DNA of 64,000 nucleotides from Chryseobacterium gleum (GCA_945883565.1 CAMCXO010000006.1:1-64000); one strand, 5' to 3'. Numbered from the stretch's first letter, positions 1-6,863 are shown. Numbers and translations: made by a program. The notes: generated from the letters alone by a model not told the origin.

Positions 1-78
1 TTCTTCATAGACGGACTCAAACAATCCCGGACCGAGTTCTACATGAATCCGGTAGCAGGTGTCAACTATTATTTTTGA
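1..78 (+). CDS. C-terminal end of an outer-membrane barrel-like protein (partial)
   Basis: The first 78 bases are one open frame ending in TGA; its last residues read MNPVAGVNYYF. A final strand rich in aromatics and ending in Phe at the stop is typical of outer-membrane beta-barrels, so this is probably the last strand of such a protein, whose start lies left of the window. Only 25 residues are visible, so no family can be named. It is the only plus-strand coding sequence before position 6306. Confidence 0.6.
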   Translation, partial: FFIDGLKQSRTEFYMNPVAGVNYYF

Positions 79-100
79 TATTTCGTTTTCTGTCATCCTT

Positions 101-258
101 TTTCTTATTTCTCGCTAAGGCGCAGAGGCGCAAAGGTTTATTTCTTTGCGCCTTCGCGTCTTTGCGTGCAACTTTTCTTATTTCTCGCTAAAGCGCAGAG
201 GTTTATTTCTTTGCGCCTTCGCGTCTTTGCGTGCAACTTTTCTTATTTCTAGCTAAGG
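101..258. repeat. Tandem hairpin-forming repeat, two copies and a partial third
   Basis: A unit beginning TTTCTTATTTCTCGCTAA and ending CTTTGCGTGCAAC occurs at 101-172 and again at 174-237, with a truncated third start at 239-258. Inside each unit CGCAGAGG/CGCAAAG faces CTTTGCGCCTTCGCG, so the transcript can fold. It follows the barrel gene directly and may act as its terminator. Similar CGCAAAGG-type repeats are widespread in bacterial intergenic DNA. Confidence 0.75.
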
Positions 259-324
259 TCTGTTCAAAATGAAATACCAAAGCAAATTGCCCTAGTTAAA
301 GGCCAGCCTGCCATTGTAACAACA

Positions 325-620
325 AGACCAAAAGCAGAAAAGCTCGAAATGGCGATGATTAAAAGTGAGAAAAACTTGGCTAAGGCCATTTATATTTTTT
401 TTGGACCTAAAATGGGCCTATTAACTGCATTTTGAGGGGGTCAAAAAAACCAACAAAGAAATCTACACAAAAAGACCAAAAGCAGAAAAGCTCAAAATGG
501 CGATGATTAAAAGTCAGCAACCCCCAGGCTAAAGCCATTTTTAATGTATTTGGACCTAAAATGAGCACTAAGGCATTTTGAGGGGGTTGAAAAAAACAAC
601 AAAGAAATCTATACAAAAAA
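325..620. repeat. Diverged tandem duplication, about 148-bp unit
   Basis: The stretch starting AGACCAAAAGCAGAAAAGCT at 325 starts again at 473. Both units run through GGCGATGATTAAAAGT, TTTGGACCTAAAATG, CATTTTGAGGGGGT and AACAAAGAAATCTA. The copies differ by substitutions and small indels, so the duplication is not recent. A 69-codon minus-strand frame spans it, but that frame only follows the repeat and has no recognisable protein pattern. I see no gene between 79 and 730. Confidence 0.75.
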
Positions 621-694
621 ACAGAAGCTTTTAAAAAGCCACAATTGAAGCCAAAATTTGAATCTATGGTTTAAGCTTTGACTTCATGATAAAA

Positions 695-724
695 GTTGTG
701 CAACAGGTACTGCTGTTATAAGCC
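695..724 (-). other. attC-like half site after the 369-residue gene
   Basis: Read on the minus strand, the stop codon at 731 is followed by AAAAAC and then GGCTTATAACAGCA, continuing GTACCTGTTGCACAAC. The GGCTxATAACAGCA core also follows the stop of the AIPR gene (minus strand from 2287). Only the gene-proximal arm is recognisable. The distal arm with a second GTTATAAGCC is missing, so the site is probably truncated where the cassette-like block joins the 148-bp repeats. Confidence 0.5.
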
Positions 725-730
725 GTTTTT

Positions 731-1840
731 CTATTTTCTCGATCTGTTGTTCACAATATTAATTCTTGTCGTTATCCCAATTTGTAATTTTGACAAAGCA
801 CCTTTTGTGTCGTCACTTGTGTCAACATTAAAAATATCTGCATAGTCTATTGTTAATCCTGCAACTGGATTAAAAGCGTTTTGATTCTTTAGAAAGAAAA
901 GACCAAACCCTAATTTGGTTTTCGGTTTTTCAGTCTTAGATATATCAGTCCGATTGTAAAGTAGAAATGATTGGTTTTCTAAATTATGTGGAACAAAATA
1001 TAAGTCAAAGTTTAACGGATAAACTGTATTTTCCTTATATGTACCGCTGTAAACAGTTTGCTTTGTAATTACTTTTCTGACTGTTCCCGTTGCAGTGTCA
1101 GTTAATGTTCTAGTATCTTCTTGGGTGCTTTCATTTAAATCATCAAAATTATTTGTTCGTTTAATTCCTATTGTTGCTCCAGCCAAAATAGTACTGTTCA
1201 ATACTCTCGCATTCCAATAATTGAAACCAATATTAATTTCTGTACCTGTAAAATTTATTTTTTCTATCTGTTTAGAAAAAGTAGAGTCTGGACGAAAGTG
1301 TTTAAATGATGAGCCTTTAAAACCACCCGTAGCCACTAACCATAAGTCAGATGCAGGTCGTGTACTGTTGTCTAGTACATCTTGTATTTCTTGGGCTGTC
1401 TTTTTTCCTGCCAATAAGGAAGTCCAATCAGTTTTATTTCTAAAAAGTCTAAAACCAAGTCTTAAATTTGCGTCTCCACCAGAAACTACATTGCCTGTCG
1501 AAAATAAATTTGTTACACTATTCTTTATTTCACCTGAACCTGAAACACCAATAAAAAAATCCGTGAAATTTATAGAGTGGAAATAATTATAATGATTAAG
1601 TTCTAACTTTTTATCAGTTGTTGTAAATCGAATAAGTCCTAAATTGAAAGACACTGTGTCAACTTTTGGTTTATTTTCAGCTTCATCCTTTTTTGTCTCC
1701 TTAAAGCCGGGGTTTAATGGAATTGAACTAGTCCCACCACCCGAAATGATATTTTGGGATAAAACGGAATTTTGGAAAGTGAAAATAGATATTGCTATAA
1801 GTAGAAACTTATAATGTGATTTCTTGATTGAATTGTCCAT
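731..1840 (-). CDS. Secreted or outer-membrane protein of unknown function
   Basis: This 369-residue protein is not recognised. Residues 1-29 form a signal peptide (basic start, hydrophobic FLLIAISIFTFQ, then SVLSQ). The rest alternates polar and hydrophobic residues, with many aromatic-ended strands and a C-terminus KLQIGITTRINI, which fits a beta-barrel or beta-rich surface protein. It overlaps the upstream 103-residue frame by 32 bases, so the two are probably co-transcribed. Both lie between attC-like sequences and look like the cargo of one cassette. The coding sequence is AT-rich compared with the core genes further right. The ATG at 1840 is chosen because the signal peptide begins there. 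Confidence 0.75.
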   Translation of the reverse strand: MDNSIKKSHYKFLLIAISIFTFQNSVLSQNIISGGGTSSIPLNPGFKETKKDEAENKPKVDTVSFNLGLIRFTTTDKKLELNHYNYFHSINFTDFFIGVSGSGEIKNSVTNLFSTGNVVSGGDANLRLGFRLFRNKTDWTSLLAGKKTAQEIQDVLDNSTRPASDLWLVATGGFKGSSFKHFRPDSTFSKQIEKINFTGTEINIGFNYWNARVLNSTILAGATIGIKRTNNFDDLNESTQEDTRTLTDTATGTVRKVITKQTVYSGTYKENTVYPLNFDLYFVPHNLENQSFLLYNRTDISKTEKPKTKLGFGLFFLKNQNAFNPVAGLTIDYADIFNVDTSDDTKGALSKLQIGITTRINIVNNRSRK

Positions 1841-2120
1841 ATCCGTTTCTATTAAATGGTTTGAATAAGTTAAAACTTCCTTTTAAATTTCCGTCAACAA
1901 GAACGGTCATTTTTGAATCTGTATTCGGATTACCCACAGCTAGGATTAGAAGGTCTAAGTCATTATCGTTGTCAATAGGAAAGTTATTGAACTTCCCTAC
2001 CCATTCACCATTCTTAAAGGTGAAATGAGTTTTAGGATTGAGATTTTTGCTTTCTAGCAAACAGAATTCAAGTCTTATTGAGTTACTGTCAATTTTAATC
2101 TCGATGTTTACTTTTGTCAT
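1809..2120 (-). CDS. Small protein of unknown function
   Basis: This 103-residue product starts MTKVNIEIKIDSNS and has no signal peptide or membrane segment. The amphipathic strands and segments such as LLILAVGNPNTDSK and MTVLVDGNLKGSF suggest a small cytoplasmic beta-sandwich. The start ATG lies about 30 bases downstream of the GTTATAAGCC core of the attC-like site. The same geometry is seen for the AIPR gene, so this is probably the first gene of its cassette. Its 3' end overlaps the start of the 369-residue secreted protein gene by 32 bases, which argues for translational coupling. Function unknown. Confidence 0.65.
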   Translation of the reverse strand: MTKVNIEIKIDSNSIRLEFCLLESKNLNPKTHFTFKNGEWVGKFNNFPIDNDNDLDLLILAVGNPNTDSKMTVLVDGNLKGSFNLFKPFNRNGYGQFNQEITL

Positions 2121-2150
2121 ATTATTTTTTTTAGTGATTCCGTTTAAAAT

Positions 2151-2287
2151 GGCTTATAACAATTGGCAGCTGCAAGAAGTTGGCGATTTCGGAGACGAAA
2201 ACTGTCTTCCACCACTGAACTTAATACGAAGCACAACGCTTCATTTAACCACTGAACCGCCAATTTCTTGTAGGTGCTGTTATAGCC
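2151..2287 (-). other. attC-like recombination site (imperfect palindrome)
   Basis: On the minus strand this begins eight bases after the AIPR stop with GGCTATAACAGCACC and TACAAGAAATTGGCG. It ends with CGCCAACTTCTTGCAGCTGCC, AATT and GTTATAAGCC. Folded on itself, the ends pair over about 30 bases: GGCT-ATAACA, GCAxCTxCAAGAA and xTTGGCG match, leaving four unpaired bases (ATTG) and a one-base bulge on one arm. Two paired boxes separated by a spacer with extrahelical bases is the structure of integron attC sites. The variable middle holds a small GAAGC/GCTTC hairpin and a direct repeat TTCAGTGG. The core is GTTATAR rather than the classical GTTRRRY. No recombination activity can be shown from sequence. 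Confidence 0.6.
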
Positions 2288-2294
2288 AGTTTTT

Positions 2295-4007
2295 TTAGTA
2301 TTTCGCTTCAAGTTTTTCAATTACATATTTTGTAAAGTCACCCGATTTTGCCATATTTATTAGGTTCGCAGAAGTATTGATTCTTTGGAATTCACTAATC
2401 GTCTGTGTCAAAAAATCGAGGCTCTCATTAAATTTAGTCTGATCAAACAAAGTCAAGTTAAAAGTTGATAGTTCATCAAAGGTTATACTCTTTTTACTTA
2501 ATGAAACTTTTGAACTTATCCACGTTAAATGTAATTTGAAATTTGCTGTCATTCCCTTTTTGGTTGGATCAGAAATGTTCAACCAAAAGTCATTTGATTT
2601 TTTATTTATTAAACAACAATTTAAATAACCTTCATAATTTTTTGAAGGATCAAAAATTTGATTGTAAATTCTATCATCTTTTAAAAGTGAAGTCGGCTTT
2701 GCTCTTGCTGAATGCGGATCATTGAAGACGATTGCTCGTATTGCTTGAGCAGTATATTGTATGCTAAATATTTTTGAAGAGGGTTTGCCTTGGTTCTTAT
2801 AATAATTTTTCCTCCTGTCATAAAAGTAGCCTTTGTTGTAAAAGAATATTTCTAAGTTTCTCTGAGTTGATTCAGTTGCACGCAGTAATGTTGCGGATAC
2901 TGGGTTCTGACTATTTGTTGATGCAATTATATTGTCTATCGTTTCTTTATTATTATTAATTATCACTTTGACTAATACGGATCTTTCATCCGTTGTATCG
3001 TCATTATGACTATTGAAAATAGAATATGAAGTTTGAAGACCATTAACAATTTGAACATTTTCAATTGCCAATTTTTTTCCAATTTGATTTGGCGATTCTG
3101 CAATTATTGTAATTCCATTATTTAACCACCAGAAATCTTTATCTTCAATAGTTTCAATTGTAGATTTAATTTTTTTATTTACATCTACTTCACCTTGAAA
3201 ATGTCGTATGTTACTTTCAAATAAGTCATCACGAATCTCAGAAGTTTCAGCGGTTAAAAAACTTTTATAATCCGCTAGCTTTACAGTTCCAACATAACCA
3301 ATACCAAACTCCTTATAACTTGTCGAAAGTGGCTGTTCTTTAAATTCTAATGTCAACCTATTCGTTTTATGTGCTTGATATAATTTTAGCAATTCTGAAC
3401 AACTATAATTTGAATAGGTAATATTCTCATTAGAAAAAATTCTTTTTGTTAATGCTTTTAACTGATCGACTTTACTGTTAAAAGCTCCATTTACTTCAAT
3501 TTCGGTTGCATTGCATGCATAAATGAAGTCAATAAAAATATTTCCGCCACTTATTGCAGTTTTTTGCCAAACTTGGTTAACCAATAAAGCTAATGTTACC
3601 AAATCAGCATTGAATCTCGTCAGCAATGCTGTTTCGTTCTTTTCCAAATCAAACAATTCCGGTAGAGTTGTAATTAATTTGTCCAATGGAGCCTCCTTAA
3701 ATGAGTTTTCTTTTTTACATTGTGAGATAATAAATCGACTGTTGGTTTTATTCGAAAATGTGTATTCATTTAACTCATCAATTGACTCTATTACTTCATC
3801 ATCGATTAGTACGATTATTGAATCAATACCTCCATCATTACCACCGTCAACAATTGAGTTTAATATATTTTCATAACTCAAGTCATAAACTTTTGTCGTC
3901 TGAGTTAAGCTAAATAATTCAAATATTTCGCTGTCTCTTAATTCAATTTCATTTGCTGTTTTGAATTGGGTTAAACACCCTTCTAGTATAATTCTGTTGT
4001 TACTCAT
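2295..4007 (-). CDS. AIPR-family protein, putative phage-defence factor with N-terminal nuclease-like region
   Basis: The 570-residue product carries the hallmark of the AIPR (abortive infection phage resistance) family, FWWLNNGITI at residues 292-301, preceded by LFESNIRHFQG at 262-272. Its N-terminus has a restriction-endonuclease-like pattern: GGNDGGIDSI (Asp at 58 and 62), followed about 34 residues later by SQCKK (Gln96, Lys98), resembling the D-(x)n-QxK core of Mrr-like PD-(D/E)xK nucleases. AIPR proteins are associated with phage resistance; nuclease activity here is inferred. The gene starts 28 bases after a GTTATAGCC core and ends eight bases before an attC-like site, so it looks like a single-gene cassette. 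It is AT-rich, consistent with transfer. Confidence 0.85.
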   Translation of the reverse strand: MSNNRIILEGCLTQFKTANEIELRDSEIFELFSLTQTTKVYDLSYENILNSIVDGGNDGGIDSIIVLIDDEVIESIDELNEYTFSNKTNSRFIISQCKKENSFKEAPLDKLITTLPELFDLEKNETALLTRFNADLVTLALLVNQVWQKTAISGGNIFIDFIYACNATEIEVNGAFNSKVDQLKALTKRIFSNENITYSNYSCSELLKLYQAHKTNRLTLEFKEQPLSTSYKEFGIGYVGTVKLADYKSFLTAETSEIRDDLFESNIRHFQGEVDVNKKIKSTIETIEDKDFWWLNNGITIIAESPNQIGKKLAIENVQIVNGLQTSYSIFNSHNDDTTDERSVLVKVIINNNKETIDNIIASTNSQNPVSATLLRATESTQRNLEIFFYNKGYFYDRRKNYYKNQGKPSSKIFSIQYTAQAIRAIVFNDPHSARAKPTSLLKDDRIYNQIFDPSKNYEGYLNCCLINKKSNDFWLNISDPTKKGMTANFKLHLTWISSKVSLSKKSITFDELSTFNLTLFDQTKFNESLDFLTQTISEFQRINTSANLINMAKSGDFTKYVIEKLEAKY

Positions 4008-4034
4008 TATCTTGTTGTATGTCGTTTTAAAATT

Positions 4035-4043
4035 GGCTATAAC
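4035..4043 (-). other. Cassette-junction core GTTATAGCC (attI- or attC-like)
   Basis: On the minus strand GTTATAGCCAATTTTAAAACG lies between the recombinase remnant and the AIPR start codon. The other cassette start, at the end of the attC-like site (2160 down to about 2140), reads GTTATAAGCCATTTTAAACG. The two junctions are therefore nearly identical over about 20 bases and lie at the same distance (28-30 bases) from the next ATG. No paired arm is visible upstream, so this could be an attI-like site or the right half of a decayed attC. Confidence 0.45.
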
Positions 4044-4803
4044 TTATATATATACGAAAATATAATCTACTTCTTCCGGCTTGTTGTGGTCTAATATTTT
4101 GCATAGTATACTCATTATTACTGATTTTGTTGGTTTTGGTAAAATTAGCTTCGTCCTGGTCTTTTGATCTAGGGGGCTGTTTATTCTATTTACTTTGGCT
4201 TGGGTTAAGTGGGTATAAATGGTAGCGGTCTTGATGCTGTAGTGTCCAAAAATCTTTAACACCCAAAATCTGATGAATCCGGCTGCGTACCTTTTCATTT
4301 TGAAAGGCCATATAGCATTTGTGCGAAGCATTCCAATAGACTCCTTTTACGTTTTTAAGTTCTTGCACCCATTTTGGTCGGTAATGAAGTTTAAATGCCC
4401 AGTACCTACCTACTACACCCATATACTGCAAATCGGGAAACATTTCAGCCTCGTCATTATTAGGCTTATGTACAGCGTTCTCTTGGTCCATTTCGGGCGC
4501 AAGGCGCTGCAGAGCGTAGCTGTTTTGAGCCACTATGGGTGGAATTTCTCGGTTTAAACCACCGGCCACCTGTTGTTCCGTTTTACTTTCTGCTTCAGGC
4601 ATGAGCAGCACCACGTCCTCAATGCCTTTTAATTTATTATATGAGGCTAAATCGTCGTTCAGATACCAACATTTTTTGCTTGAACTGTAACGCCCACCTA
4701 TTTGCTTTATACGCTCATTTAACGAACCGTTAAAAGCAAAGTACAGGGCTATGCGCCACTGTCCGCGGTGAAACATTTTCTGTATTTTAACTTCTGTTGT
4801 CAT
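4044..4803 (-). pseudogene. Tyrosine recombinase/integrase remnant with the catalytic core deleted
   Basis: The frame from 4803 encodes two copies of the small N-terminal domain found in many Bacteroidota tyrosine recombinases: RGQWRIALYF...GGRYSSSKKCWYL, then GRYWAFKLHY...GVYWNASHKCYMAF. Shortly after QILGV the other frame takes over with FGHYSIKTATIYTHLT and INSPLD, the C-terminal LGHxSxKTTxIYTH motif including the nucleophilic Tyr. The roughly 180-200 residues between, which should carry the Arg-Lys-His-Arg catalytic residues, are absent, and the two parts are in different frames. The gene is therefore dead. It shares the strand of the cassette-like genes that follow and may be the enzyme that once moved them. 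Confidence 0.8.
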
Positions 4804-5007
4804 CTTTAACTTTATACGTAGGCTAAAACCACTCCATTAATCGATGCTGTAAGGTCAAAATATTTTGAGAATCCACCAAGTAATGAGTAAGAAAATTTTT
4901 CAAAGTGGTGGTGTTCAACTACAGCCGGTCTGCGGCCTCATTCCATCCCCCCCTAGAAAAAACAGTCCTCATATCTTAACTAATGACATATTTTTTTGGA
5001 TACCTCC

Positions 5008-5064
5008 GGAATGGGCTAAATCCGCACTCCCATTCCTTGAATAGCCTCCAGCTTTAGCTGGAGG
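5008..5064. repeat. Two adjacent REP-like hairpins
   Basis: GGAATGGG at 5008-5015 pairs perfectly with CCCATTCC at 5029-5036, and CCTCCAGCT at 5045-5053 pairs with AGCTGGAGG at 5056-5064 around a two-base loop. Such closely spaced GC-rich hairpins resemble REP elements mobilised by REP-associated tyrosine transposases or the ends of IS200/IS605 elements. No transposase is present here. The interval 4804-5118 holds nothing else I can identify. Confidence 0.6.
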
Positions 5065-5118
5065 ATAATAAAATTCCATTTTTTAGCTCCTGAAAAACAC
5101 AATTTTTGGATGCCCAGA

Positions 5119-5796
5119 CCTCGAACTCACTTATAACATACCTCGAACTCACCTTGCAGACTCGTAAGTCACCTTCGCAGACTCGTAATCACATTTTAAT
5201 CAGGTGTGTATGTCTCTTATTTGGGTATAAATGTTGTTTACATAGGTATAAATGCTCTATAAGCCGGCAAGTGTGCCTTTTCAATGGGTGTGTATGCCGC
5301 CTAAAACGGGCATGCACGCATTTAGTTTGGGTCTAGATGCTTTTTACACGGGCGCAGATGCCTTTTAAAATAGGCCTATTGGCATTCAATGAGAGCACTT
5401 AGGCGTTTTACATGACCTTATAGGTATTCTAAGGTGGGCCTTTATCTATTAAAAATTACCATAGATGGCTTTAAAGTGGTCGTATATGCGTTATTCAATG
5501 GGCACGGTGGTATTTTAAGCGGGCACGGTGGTATTTTAAGCGGGCACAGTGGTGTTTTAAATGGGTATACCTACTTTTTACATGGCCATAGGTGCTTTAG
5601 TAAATAGGCTTCAACACATTGTAATTGGGCACAGATGCATTGTAGTCGGGCATGGATGTGTTACTAAGCGGGCACGGCGGTAATGAAGTTGGTTTTGGCG
5701 CTCTTTTATGTGTTTTTACTGCCATTTTAAGCGGGCCTTGTGGTCGTCTATTTGGGTAAAGCGCTTTTTGAAGCGGGCATGTATGTTTTTTGGTCC
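5119..5796. repeat. Degenerate tandem array, about 28 units of 21-22 bp plus four divergent leading units
   Basis: From 5202 the sequence can be cut into 28 consecutive units of 21 or 22 bases, each starting near GGGCA or GGGTA, with a consensus close to GGGCAnngATGCnTTTTAA plus two variable bases. Units start at 5202, 5223, 5244, 5265, 5286, 5308, 5329, 5350, 5372, 5393, 5414, 5436 and so on to 5775. Two neighbours (5500-5520 and 5521-5541) are identical, a recent duplication inside an otherwise old array. Four earlier units of 20-22 bases beginning CCTCGAACTCAC or CTCGTAA lie at 5119-5201. Units of 22 break any reading frame, so the array is not obviously coding. There are no unique spacers, so it is not CRISPR. 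Confidence 0.8.
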
Positions 5797-5928
5797 ATGT
5801 AATTCATTATAGGCAGCTTAAGTTCCCATATGGCTTTGTTTTAGAAGGTTTCAAAAACAAGAATCCAATCCAAAAAGGGGCTAAGGTTATTATCATACCA
5901 AACGGTGTTTTGTTCCATGGCGGTGCGG

Positions 5929-5954
5929 TAGAGACCTTGCATGCAACGTCTCTA
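5929..5954. repeat. Near-perfect 26-bp palindrome
   Basis: TAGAGACCTTGCA joined to TGCAACGTCTCTA is a palindrome with one mismatched pair, centred on TGCATGCA. It is followed by an A-rich, CAACAA-repeating stretch to about 6000. It resembles dispersed palindromes common in intergenic DNA of this phylum and has no gene-linked role I can infer. Confidence 0.6.
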
Positions 5955-6005
5955 TAATAAAAAACAACGTCTCACAACAACAAACAACAAAAAAAACAGA
6001 CAGTC

Positions 6006-6195
6006 CGCGCCAGGGATTGAAGTGGAAAGCCCGCAGCCGCCTTGACCATAGCCTTTTGAATTAATCATGCCCATCCTTAAATCCAGAAAATCATGGTTCA
6101 GACAATGGCGGCGAGGACTTGGAGCGTAAAGCCCGGCCCGCGAGAGGGTGCTGGTGGTTTGGCTTTATATGGTTTTTATACCCCGCGCGGGGGCG
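6006..6195 (+). repeat. Bipartite dispersed repeat, copy 1
   Basis: Half-site A at 6011-6036 (CAGGGATTGAAGTGGAAAGC then CCGCAG) and half-site B at 6113-6138 (GAGGACTTGGAGCGTAAAGC then CCGGCC) are similar to each other, sharing AGGnnTTG-nAG-nG-nAAAGCCCG, and lie in direct orientation. A GC-rich palindrome CCCCGCGCGGGG at 6181-6192 and GGGCGCCC follow. The same pair of half-sites, inverted, occurs at 48905-49032. The 6093-6299 open frame over this copy is a by-product of the repeat. Confidence 0.8.
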
Positions 6196-6248
6196 CCCAC
6201 ATTCGTGCACCTATGGCTGGGTGTTGTGGTAATTTAATATGCAGGGGG

Positions 6249-6279
6249 TTTGATGCGCTTGGGTTTTTGTCTACTTTCG
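6249..6279 (+). promoter_or_regulatory. Bacteroidetes-type promoter of ndk
   Basis: TTTG at 6249-6252 is followed by exactly 19 bases and then TACTTTCG at 6272-6279. This fits the Bacteroidetes primary-sigma consensus TTTG-N19-TAnnTTTG with one change. Transcription would start near 6285, about 20 bases before the ndk ATG. Confidence 0.7.
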
Positions 6280-6305
6280 CGGCCGAAATAAAGCCTTAAA
6301 AAACT

Positions 6306-6716
6306 ATGCGCACTTTTACTATGATTAAGCCTGATGCTGTGGCCAATGGCCATATTGGGGCTATTTTGCACCGCATCAATGCTGCGGGTTTTAGAATTGT
6401 TTCTATGAAATTAACCCGTTTAAGTGTGGAAGAGGCTTCGGCTTTTTATGCGGTTCACCGTGAGCGTGGTTTTTTTAACGATTTGGTGAGTTTTATGACT
6501 TCCGGCCCTATTGTGGCTGCTATTCTGGAGAAGGAAAATGCTGTGGAAGATTTCCGCAAACTTATAGGTGCTACCGATCCTCAAAAGGCGGATGAGGGCA
6601 CGATTAGACGCGATTTTGCCCAGTCTATTGAAGCCAATGCGGTGCATGGTTCTGATAGCAACGAAAATGCGGCCATTGAAGGTGCGTTTTTCTTTGGGGT
6701 TCGCGAGCAATTTTAG
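6306..6716 (+). CDS. ndk: Nucleoside diphosphate kinase
   Basis: This 136-residue enzyme transfers the gamma-phosphate of ATP to nucleoside diphosphates through a phosphohistidine. The sequence shows the N-terminal [11 protein letters not shown] motif and the active-site [12 protein letters not shown] with the catalytic His at about residue 114; the length is normal for the family. It stands alone between a strong promoter (6249-6279) and a terminator (6755-6780), so it is probably monocistronic and constitutive. Cytoplasmic. Confidence 0.97.
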   Translation: MRTFTMIKPDAVANGHIGAILHRINAAGFRIVSMKLTRLSVEEASAFYAVHRERGFFNDLVSFMTSGPIVAAILEKENAVEDFRKLIGATDPQKADEGTIRRDFAQSIEANAVHGSDSNENAAIEGAFFFGVREQF

Positions 6717-6754
6717 AGCTAAATCACCGAGGTTTCACCCATTGGTAATATTTG

Positions 6755-6780
6755 GAGGCGCTTTGGGCGCCTCTTTTTTT
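6755..6780 (+). terminator. Rho-independent terminator of ndk
   Basis: GAGGCGC at 6755-6761 pairs with GCGCCTC at 6767-6773 around a five-base loop, followed directly by seven T. Confidence 0.9.
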
Positions 6781-6863
6781 TAGCCTTACCTCTCTTTTAG
6801 TTTGTGTGGGCTTAGATTAAAATTCGGCTTTACTTTGTGGCTTAGCTAAACGCTTCTGTTTTT

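Noticed and set aside
407-616. 69-codon minus-strand frame over the 148-base repeats
   Set aside because: It only mirrors the repeat, and its two halves resemble each other for that reason.
660-730. A second complete attC at the left end of the block
   Set aside because: Only the gene-proximal arm could be found; no matching distal arm exists before the 148-base repeats.
5106-5336. Open frame with Cys-rich heptads over the start of the repeat array
   Set aside because: It follows the 21-base repeat and ends at the first frame-shifting units; no ribosome-binding site or family pattern.
5202-5796. CRISPR array
   Set aside because: Units are contiguous and degenerate, with no unique spacers and no cas genes nearby.
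6093-6299. Plus-strand open frame before ndk
   Set aside because: It lies across the dispersed repeat and the ndk promoter; the reading is a by-product of GC-rich repeat sequence.
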